Shown: piece by piece, positions 1-5,332 of the stretch
How the letters are laid out: each line of letters starts with the position of its first letter
Numbering within the stretch: the stretch's first letter is position 1
Source of the DNA: Candidatus Roizmanbacteria bacterium CG06_land_8_20_14_3_00_34_14
GTDB taxonomy: Bacteria; Patescibacteriota; Microgenomatia; UBA1406; GWC2-37-13
Assembly: GCA_002779665.1 (NCBI GenBank)
Contig: PEVZ01000038.1
Location: forward strand, 1 to 10,751
DNA length: 10,751 bases
Direction of reading: 5' to 3'
Program-made: the position numbers and the translations under genes
The notes under the pieces: model-generated
Told to the model about the DNA's origin: nothing
The model's input: only the letters and a program-made list of their open reading frames with translations
Databases searched by the model: none

Positions 1-69
1 ATTCTGCCTGAATATTACAACTTTATTAAGCTTCTGAGAGAATCTTTGAAGTTGGATTTTACCTCCTAA
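1..69 (+). CDS. possible C-terminal tail of an upstream gene (partial)
   Basis: Frame 1 is open from the first base to a TAA at 67-69 and reads ILPEYYNFIKLLRESLKLDF plus two residues. The composition (aromatic, Leu/Lys-rich, helical) looks like a real protein end, and the other two plus frames hit stops by about base 35. Twenty-two codons are too few to assign a family, and an open stretch this short can occur by chance in AT-rich DNA. If real, the gene converges on the minus-strand gene at 180, with the hairpin repeat at 96-160 between them. Confidence 0.3.
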   Translation: MLPEYYNFIKLLRESLKLDFTS

Positions 70-95
70 AAGTCAGGATTTGGTTACCAGCGCCC

Positions 96-160
96 AATTA
101 ACAATTAACAATTATTAGTTATTGGTATTTATTGGAGTTGGGATTTGGAGATTGTTAATT
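96..160. repeat. AT-rich inverted repeat between convergent genes
   Basis: AATTAACAAT (96-105) is exactly complementary to ATTGTTAATT (151-160). The left arm contains a 7-nt direct repeat (AATTAAC, AATTAAC, AATTATT). The element fills the gap between the putative tail ending at 69 and the 3' end of the kinase-like gene at 180. It could act on both transcripts as a 3' hairpin, but it has little G/C in the stem and is not a standard intrinsic terminator. Confidence 0.5.
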
Positions 161-179
161 TTGATTTTTGAGATTTGAT

Positions 180-836
180 CTATATTATAAATTTTCTTTT
201 AGCCAGATCTACAATAATGTTGGTAGCGTTTTCAACGGTGACATTTGGTCCGGTTTTAATAATCAAATCATAATGATACGCCTGGCAGTGATTATGATTA
301 AAAAGTGAATGGACAAATTCTTTTCTTTCCTTATCAGACTCTTCAATCCTCTTCATTGCCTCAGATCTTGGAATATTTTCGTAGGTCATTTGCCAAGTAA
401 TCCGCTGATCTAATTGACATATCATTCTGATATTTAGACTATTAGGAAATAGAAAATTACCACCGCGACCTAAAATTATTGTATGACCTTTTAAGCCCAC
501 TAAAGTCATAACTTTAATTAAATGTCTTTGATAGCCGGAAAGATGGGGAAATCTTTTCCCAAAAGTTTTGGCGATCGTAATATCTAAAAGTGGTAATCTT
601 TTTGGATTAATCAAGCCAATTAATTCTTCTTCCAAGCCTTTATTTTTGGCTATTTTATCGATAAGCTTATGATCATAAACTTTCCACGGTTCTCCAAGCT
701 GTGAGGCGATTAAATTAGCGGTTGATTTACCACCTGAGCCCATTTCACGGGAAATAGTAATAATCGGATAGGATTCATCTTTTTTCTTTGGCGGAGGAAA
801 AAATTTATTTTTAAAAATCTTGTAGATTTTTTCCAT
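180..836 (-). CDS. cytidylate kinase-like P-loop protein
   Basis: The 218-residue protein matches the cytidylate-kinase-like family (the AAK/Cytidylate_kin2 type). The sequence shows a Walker A loop in ISREMGSGGKST (residues 28-39), YDHKLIDKIA (54-63), ILGRGGNF (121-128), a lid-like DKERKEF stretch (168-174), and a C-terminal YDLIIKTG...NIIVDL strand-helix. Members have the NMP-kinase fold, but their true substrate is usually unproven, so a plain CMP-kinase role should not be assumed. Here the P-loop keeps its Lys37, which many members of this family have lost, so ATP binding is likely. The first ~23 residues are a Lys/Pro/Phe-rich extension ahead of the core. The start is the ATG at 836: a TATACT box ends 6 nt upstream and there is no Shine-Dalgarno sequence. 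The gene is divergent from the HEPN gene at 1015 and not obviously in an operon. Confidence 0.8.
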   Translation of the reverse strand: MEKIYKIFKNKFFPPPKKKDESYPIITISREMGSGGKSTANLIASQLGEPWKVYDHKLIDKIAKNKGLEEELIGLINPKRLPLLDITIAKTFGKRFPHLSGYQRHLIKVMTLVGLKGHTIILGRGGNFLFPNSLNIRMICQLDQRITWQMTYENIPRSEAMKRIEESDKERKEFVHSLFNHNHCQAYHYDLIIKTGPNVTVENATNIIVDLAKRKFII

Positions 837-842
837 AGCGAA

Positions 843-871
843 AGTATATCACAATCTGATATGCTTATAAA
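843..871 (-). promoter_or_regulatory. promoter of the kinase-like gene, probably leaderless
   Basis: On the minus strand the -10 box is TATACT (848-843), the spacer is 17 nt, and a weak -35 TTTATA lies at 871-866. Only 6 nt separate the -10 from the ATG at 836, so transcription would start at or next to the start codon. An interrupted palindrome, ATATCA-caatc-TGATAT (846-862), overlaps the -10 and could be an operator. Confidence 0.45.
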
Positions 872-1014
872 TACATCGGTAAAAAGCTTGATACCAAATT
901 TTTTATCGGAAAACATCAAACCGAAAAAAATTTAATATCTTCGCTTTTAAAATGAGATATTTAGATTTAAAAATTGATTAGAAATTAGGAATTAAAAATT
1001 AGAAATTATTATTC

Positions 1015-1566
1015 ATGGATTATATAGTCAATAAAGAAAGTTCATTCTGGACTTATCTTTCCCAAGGCCAGAAAGACCTACTTGAAGAGGGTCTATACCT
1101 CATGGATGACATTGTCCGCGACCAAGCCTATCAATTTAAAGATTACTCATTTCTAGTTTTCCCTTTTGCAAAATCATATGAAGGATTTTTAAAAAAAATA
1201 TTTAGGGATAAAAAGCTGATCAGTCGACTCGATTATATTTCTGACCATTTGAGATTGGGAAAATTAATGTCTCCAAACTTAATCGGAAAATTGGGGCCAG
1301 ATTCGCTTTATTTAAAGATTCAAAATCAATACTCGCAACCATTAGCTGATAAAATTTGGAACGTCTGGAAAAACGGACGGAATCAGATCTTTCATTATTT
1401 TCCCCATAATACGAATGCGATCACTTTTAGCCAGTCAAGGGAAATTTGTTTAAATATTATTCGGACAATGGAGGAAGTACACGAAAAATTAAATAATAAT
1501 TCCTCGGATGATAAACTTTACCAAATAGATCAAAAAATACTTGATAAGGCCGAAAAACTTGATTAA
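1015..1566 (+). CDS. HEPN-domain RNase-like protein, RnlA/LsoA toxin-domain-like
   Basis: This 183-residue all-helical protein contains GRNQIFHYFP (121-130), an R122-N123-x3-H127 motif. That fits the R-x4-6-H signature of HEPN ribonucleases, including the polar residue that commonly follows the Arg. The segment DYSFLVFPFAKSYEGFLKK (43-61) and the following WNVWKNGRN region resemble the C-terminal domain of the RnlA/LsoA toxin, itself a HEPN fold. RnlA's larger N-terminal domains are absent and no RnlB-like antitoxin lies next to it. Metal-independent RNA cleavage is inferred from the motif and not shown. The C-terminal ~25 residues are polar and helical (Asn/Asp/Lys-rich). The ATG at 1015 lacks a Shine-Dalgarno sequence and follows repetitive AT-rich DNA. 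Its stop overlaps the convergent Fic gene by 4 bases. A solitary HEPN could be a defence or stress RNase, or have an antitoxin elsewhere. Confidence 0.6.
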   Translation: MDYIVNKESSFWTYLSQGQKDLLEEGLYLMDDIVRDQAYQFKDYSFLVFPFAKSYEGFLKKIFRDKKLISRLDYISDHLRLGKLMSPNLIGKLGPDSLYLKIQNQYSQPLADKIWNVWKNGRNQIFHYFPHNTNAITFSQSREICLNIIRTMEEVHEKLNNNSSDDKLYQIDQKILDKAEKLD

Positions 1567-2534
1567 ATAATTTCTTTTAGTTCAGCTAATGTGAGGCGTT
1601 TTTCTTTTTGAAGCTTTCGGATTTTTTTAGCTTGTTTTATAACGTCTGGGGAATATAGTTGATAGCCACCTTCCGAATATTTTGTCACCTTAAGTAATTC
1701 CATTTTAGTCCAGTATCTAAGAGTGTGGATTGTCTCTCCTGTTTCTTTTGCCAGTTCTCCAATTTTAAGAAGCTTGGTAGGTGTTTTTATAGTAGGTTGT
1801 TTAATTAAATCAAGGCGAGCATCTAAAGATTTTTCAATTGCTTTAAACATAAAATATTCATAATCAGAAAGGTCTCCGGTCAATTGTCCCTTTTCAATAC
1901 TATTTATGTAGTATATTCGATTTTTTTTAAAAATAATCAGAGGTGGGTATCCTGAAGTTAATAATATTAGGTTCATAAGCAGCCTGGCTGTTCGACCATT
2001 ACCATCAATAAAAGGATGAATGCTAACAAATTTAAAATGGGCTTCAATGGCAATTTCAGGTGGGTTTTTTTTGGAATTTTGTAACCAGTCTATAAACCGA
2101 TCCATCAAATCAGGAACTTTTAACGGGTTAGGTAAAACTACAGTCGAGCCAGCGATACGAACGGGAATATTTCTATATAGACCGGCATTTTGGGAATCAA
2201 TATTTTGAAGAATTATTTCGTTAATTTTCAAAATAATTTGTTTATTAATTTTTTTTATATTTTCTAAATTCATACTACTTATATATTCATAAGCTTTGGC
2301 ATGATTAATTGCCTCAAGATGTTCAGTGATTGATTTTCCTTCAATCGTTAACCCTTTTTCAATCACTATCGCCGTCTCCTGACGGGTTAATGTATTACCC
2401 TCAATTGCATTTGAGGTGTAGGTAAGCTCTGTCTTATACCAATCTTCAATATTGGTTAAAAAAGTTTTTGAAAATGGTTTAAGGGCATCAAATTTTGTTT
2501 TTTTATTTTTGATTATTTCAATAATATCTTTCAT
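1563..2534 (-). CDS. Fic-domain AMP transferase fused to a MerR-type DNA-binding domain
   Basis: The 323-residue protein has two parts. The Fic part carries the active-site loop HPFIDGNGRTAR (173-184) with catalytic His173. It also has an upstream inhibitory helix, SNAIEGN (41-47), which fits the S/T-x3-E-G/N motif whose Glu blocks ATP binding; that makes it a self-inhibited class II type enzyme that would transfer AMP to a protein target. After a linker at about 245-254, residues 255-323 look like a MerR helix-turn-helix plus wing: KIGELAKETGETIHTLRYW, then EGGYQLYSPDVI and a basic helix. The joined halves suggest an AMPylator that can bind DNA, possibly its own promoter; that is inference. 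The open frame extends to a TTG at 2570, but that TTG is the first half of a perfect TTGACA -35 box. The ATG at 2534 sits 7 nt after TATACT, so it is taken as the start. Confidence 0.85.
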   Translation of the reverse strand: MKDIIEIIKNKKTKFDALKPFSKTFLTNIEDWYKTELTYTSNAIEGNTLTRQETAIVIEKGLTIEGKSITEHLEAINHAKAYEYISSMNLENIKKINKQIILKINEIILQNIDSQNAGLYRNIPVRIAGSTVVLPNPLKVPDLMDRFIDWLQNSKKNPPEIAIEAHFKFVSIHPFIDGNGRTARLLMNLILLTSGYPPLIIFKKNRIYYINSIEKGQLTGDLSDYEYFMFKAIEKSLDARLDLIKQPTIKTPTKLLKIGELAKETGETIHTLRYWTKMELLKVTKYSEGGYQLYSPDVIKQAKKIRKLQKEKRLTLAELKEII

Positions 2535-2541
2535 ACCATAA

Positions 2542-2570
2542 AGTATAGAGTAATGCTTTATGGTTGTCAA
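2542..2570 (-). promoter_or_regulatory. strong leaderless-type promoter of the Fic-MerR gene
   Basis: On the minus strand a perfect -35 TTGACA (2570-2565), a 17-nt spacer and a -10 TATACT (2547-2542) are followed after 7 nt by the ATG at 2534. This placement leaves essentially no 5' leader. It also shows that the in-frame TTG at 2570 is promoter sequence and not a start codon. Confidence 0.75.
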
Positions 2571-2599
2571 CTATAAAATATAAAGTAACGTTGAACAAA

Positions 2600-2639
2600 A
2601 AATTACTATCTTGGTACGATCGTTACAAGATAGTAATTT
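2600..2639. repeat. perfect 14-bp inverted repeat in the Fic/ATPase divergent region
   Basis: AAATTACTATCTTG (2600-2613) and CAAGATAGTAATTT (2626-2639) are exact reverse complements around a 12-nt centre that itself contains the palindrome ACGATCGT (2616-2623). The element lies 30 bp upstream of the Fic -35 box and 68 bp before the ATPase ATG. It could be an operator (the Fic-linked MerR domain is a candidate binder) or a small mobile palindrome. It has no T-tract and is not a terminator. Confidence 0.65.
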
Positions 2640-2667
2640 CAAAATTCAAATTTGAATAATATATAAT
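2638..2667 (+). promoter_or_regulatory. candidate ATPase promoter with a palindromic spacer
   Basis: A perfect -10 TATAAT (2662-2667) has a weak -35 TTCAAA (2638-2643) 18 nt upstream. The spacer holds a perfect 14-bp palindrome, ATTCAAATTTGAAT (2644-2657). A palindrome inside a long spacer is the layout used by MerR-type activators. The leader would be about 33 nt, with no Shine-Dalgarno sequence before the ATG at 2708. The region is very AT-rich, so other -10 boxes such as TATTAT at 2687 are possible. Confidence 0.3.
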
Positions 2668-2707
2668 ATTAAAACAATATTTCTGTTATTATTAATACAT
2701 ATTATTT

Positions 2708-5323
2708 ATGAAAGGATTAACTTCACATCAGGTTTCCCAATATCTAACTCAATATGGTTTGAATGTCATTACGGAGCAAAAGAAAAAGTCTTTTCTTCTT
2801 AAATTTTTTGAACAATTTAATAACTTTTTAACAATTCTACTTATTGGAGCAGCCATACTTTCATTCTTTTTGGGGGAGACTTTAGATGGAGGATTGATAA
2901 TAGGAATTGTGATTTTGAATGGTCTTTTTGGTCTTTATCAGGAAGCAAAAGCGGAAGAATCTTTGAAGGTTTTAAAAAATATGACGGTGACAAAAGTTCG
3001 TGTCATCCGTGACGAAAAAGAGATAGAAATTGACAGTAAATATTTAGTTCCGGGCGATTTAGTTTATTTAGAAGAAGGGGTAAAAGTCCCGGCCGACGGA
3101 AAAGTTGAAAAATCAATCAATTTAGAAATTAACGAGTCAGCACTTACAGGTGAGTCTTTTCCTGTAGTCAAAGCAGAAAAAGAAGAAGTTTTTTCAGGGA
3201 CGATTGTTGCTAAAGGCAGAGGGTATGTCATTATCACTAAAATAGGTGATAATACAAAATTTGGACAGATTGCCCACAACCTTTCTTCAATTGAAGACGG
3301 AGCAACCCCTCTTCAGAAAAAATTAGCAGATTTGACAAAATTCATTGGGATTGGTGGGATAGTAATTTCTCTGATTGTTTTTGTGGTTTCATTACTTGAA
3401 GGAACGGGATATTTTCCGGCGTTTTTATTGTCTGTTTCCTTAGCAGTCGCCGTCGTCCCCGAAGGACTTCCGGCGGTAATGACAATTACCCTTGCAATTG
3501 GGATGAAAAAAATGGCTGGAAAAAAGGCGATCGTGAGAAAACTATCAGCCATAGAGGCTTTAGGAAGTATTACATTGATTGCGACGGATAAAACAGGGAC
3601 GCTGACGACCAATAAGATGCAGGTGAAAGAAATTTTTGTTGAAAATAATGTGTTTGGTGTAGGGGCGGATTTTATATCCGCCCGTTCTAAAGGGCGATTA
3701 CAAGAATCGCCCCTACAATTATTGACATTAAACGGAATTCTTTGTTCCACTGCTTCATTAGTATATATTCATGATCATGGCAGTTGGGATGTCTTGGGTG
3801 ATCCGACGGAGGGAGCATTATTGTTCTTGGCTCAGGAAAAAGGACTGAATATCGAAGAAGTGCGAAAAGAATGGAAGCTGATTGATGAAAAACCATTCGA
3901 CTCCGTCACCAAAATGATGTCTGTTGCTGTTCAAGGTCTGACCTTAAACAAGCGTGATAAGGTCAGACCTTATATAACGTTCTCAAAAGGTGCTCCTGAA
4001 TCAATTCTTAACGTCTGTCAGATGACGGAAGAGGAAAAAAAGAAGGTAAAAAAACAAGTTGATAAATGGGCGAGAGAAGGACTTCGTGTCCTGGCATTCT
4101 CATACAAACAGATAAAATCAGATGAAATTAGACGGAGTCAGATGAAATCAGATAAAATCAGCAAAACAAATTCGATTTCATCCAATTCTATCCAATTTCA
4201 TCCAATTAAATCCGATTATATCCAGTCAGACTCCGTCTTTTTGGGTATGGTTGCGATACACGATGCTCCGCGTCCGGAAGTAAAAGAGGCGATAGCCAAA
4301 GCAAAAAGAGCCGGAATAAAAGTTGTTATGATTACTGGAGATAATGAAAAAACAGCTGAAGCAATTGGGGTTTTTAGTGGCCTGATAAAAGACGGTGATG
4401 AAATTTTAACCGGTTCACAAATTGAGGAACATAGCGATGAAGAGTTAATGGAAATTTTACCGCGCGTTAAAATATTTGCCAGGACAAATCCATTTCAAAA
4501 ACACCGAATCGTTTCTCTTTATCAGAAATTAGGTGAAATCGTTGCCGTCACCGGTGACGGAGTCAATGATGCCATTGCTCTAAAACAGGCCGACGTCGGG
4601 GTGGCGATGGGGTTGGTTGGGACCGATGTTGCCCGTGAAACGGCAGATATGGTCATTACTGATGATAATTTTGCCACAATTGTCACGGCCGTTGAGGAAG
4701 GAAGAAATATAATTAACAGCATAAAAAACGCCATCAAATATTTACTTGCCTGCAATGTCTCAGAGGCGGTGGCTTTATTAATTGGGCTAATTCTGGGACT
4801 GCCAACTCTTTTTTATCCCATTCAACTTTTGTATATCAATTTAGTGACCGACGGTCTACCGGCTTTAATATTGGCTTTTTCGCCTCGAGATCCAAATCTA
4901 ATGTCGATTACTCCAGAAAAAGAAATGGTCTTATTGAAAGGAAAAGATCAGTCGTATATTGGGGCGGTTGGAACGGTCGGGGCGATTATTGTCACCGCTT
5001 CATATTTTATTTTTTCCGGTCAAAAACTTGGTGGAACAGCCGTTTTTTCAGTACTCACTTTGATTCAGTCATTTGTCTTTGTTGATCTCTGGTTGAGCCA
5101 TCGTCATATTCATGAAAATATAAAACACCTGTTTTCTCCATTATTTTTATTAGCTTTTATTTTACCGCTAATTTTTCAATATATTATTTTAAGCCACCCG
5201 ATTTCAGCCGGTATATTTAGAATAAATCCAGTTACAAATCTTCTATATTTTGAATTTGTTGGTCTTTCAATGCTTGTCCTTACAGGGATATTTTTTGTAA
5301 AAAAAGTAATTAAATTAAGGTAG
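2708..5323 (+). CDS. P2A-type cation-transporting ATPase, probably Ca2+
   Basis: This 871-residue membrane pump hydrolyses ATP to move cations across the cytoplasmic membrane. The P-type landmarks are all present: actuator TGES (147-150), PEGLP in TM4 (251-255), phosphorylation site D294 in DKTGTLT, nucleotide-domain DPTEGA (365-370) and KGAPE (427-431), and hinge TGDGVND (615-621). Ten TM helices are predicted. The M4 Glu in PEGLP, CNVSEA in M5 and NLVTDGLPA in M6 match the SERCA-like Ca2+-binding residues, so Ca2+ is the best guess; Mn2+ or another cation cannot be excluded. The length is close to the bacterial family, but three in-frame repeat elements (about residues 318-337, 409-422 and 468-510) pad the nucleotide-domain region. 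All avoid catalytic motifs. It converges with the transketolase, leaving a 9-nt gap. Confidence 0.93.
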   Translation: MKGLTSHQVSQYLTQYGLNVITEQKKKSFLLKFFEQFNNFLTILLIGAAILSFFLGETLDGGLIIGIVILNGLFGLYQEAKAEESLKVLKNMTVTKVRVIRDEKEIEIDSKYLVPGDLVYLEEGVKVPADGKVEKSINLEINESALTGESFPVVKAEKEEVFSGTIVAKGRGYVIITKIGDNTKFGQIAHNLSSIEDGATPLQKKLADLTKFIGIGGIVISLIVFVVSLLEGTGYFPAFLLSVSLAVAVVPEGLPAVMTITLAIGMKKMAGKKAIVRKLSAIEALGSITLIATDKTGTLTTNKMQVKEIFVENNVFGVGADFISARSKGRLQESPLQLLTLNGILCSTASLVYIHDHGSWDVLGDPTEGALLFLAQEKGLNIEEVRKEWKLIDEKPFDSVTKMMSVAVQGLTLNKRDKVRPYITFSKGAPESILNVCQMTEEEKKKVKKQVDKWAREGLRVLAFSYKQIKSDEIRRSQMKSDKISKTNSISSNSIQFHPIKSDYIQSDSVFLGMVAIHDAPRPEVKEAIAKAKRAGIKVVMITGDNEKTAEAIGVFSGLIKDGDEILTGSQIEEHSDEELMEILPRVKIFARTNPFQKHRIVSLYQKLGEIVAVTGDGVNDAIALKQADVGVAMGLVGTDVARETADMVITDDNFATIVTAVEEGRNIINSIKNAIKYLLACNVSEAVALLIGLILGLPTLFYPIQLLYINLVTDGLPALILAFSPRDPNLMSITPEKEMVLLKGKDQSYIGAVGTVGAIIVTASYFIFSGQKLGGTAVFSVLTLIQSFVFVDLWLSHRHIHENIKHLFSPLFLLAFILPLIFQYIILSHPISAGIFRINPVTNLLYFEFVGLSMLVLTGIFFVKKVIKLR
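3659..3716. repeat. in-frame composite palindrome (GTAGGGGCG type) inside the ATPase gene
   Basis: The outer arms GTAGGGGCG (3659-3667) and CGCCCCTAC (3708-3716) are exact reverse complements. Inside them are two further hairpins: GGGCGGAT/ATCCGCCC (3663-3670 and 3676-3683) and GGGCGATT/AATCGCCC (3692-3699 and 3705-3712). The 58-bp block is clearly more GC-rich than its surroundings and is translated in frame as about 20 residues (GADFISARSKGRLQESPLQ) just after the phosphorylation region. It looks like an inserted small palindromic element. Confidence 0.8.
3933..3971. repeat. in-frame double palindrome (AAGGTC) inside the ATPase gene
   Basis: AAGGTCTGACCTT (3933-3945) and AAGGTCAGACCTT (3959-3971) are reverse complements of each other, and each is also self-palindromic around its central base. 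They are 13 nt apart and encode roughly QGLTLNKRDKVRPY in the nucleotide-binding domain, between the KPFDS segment and KGAPE. The frame is kept. Confidence 0.7.
4111..4237. repeat. inverted array of 10-nt units inside the ATPase gene
   Basis: The left arm (4111-4160) is five exact-length 10-nt units of the type GATRAAATCA. After a 10-nt spacer, the right arm (4171-4230) is six 10-nt units of the type TCCAATTTCA, the complementary sense. GATGAAATC (4141-4149) pairs exactly with GATTTCATC (4174-4182), and GACGGAGTC (4131-4139) with GACTCCGTC (4229-4237). It encodes a polar Ser/Lys/Ile-rich loop (residues 468-510) between GLRVLAFSYK and FLGMVAIHDAPRPE, a point where the nucleotide domain returns to the P domain. 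Confidence 0.8.
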
Positions 5324-5332
5324 TCTAATGAA

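Noticed and set aside
897-932. AT-rich fold-back (TTTTTTATCGG and CCGAAAAAAA) between the kinase-like and HEPN genes as a terminator
   Set aside because: It lies between two divergent genes, where no transcript ends, and has only three G/C pairs.
961-1012. Runs of TTAGAAATTAG-like sequence before the HEPN gene as a promoter or repeat array
   Set aside because: The period is irregular, no -35/-10 pair with a usable spacer fits, and the pattern may be simple A/T drift.
2535-2570. TTG at 2570 as the start of the Fic protein
   Set aside because: The TTG is the beginning of the TTGACA -35 box; the ATG at 2534 is placed correctly after the -10.
3313-3750. Antisense open frame across the ATPase gene, containing a peptide like RADIKSAPT
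   Set aside because: It is the reverse reading of conserved ATPase codons plus the GTAGGGGCG palindrome; no start context or independent protein similarity supports it.
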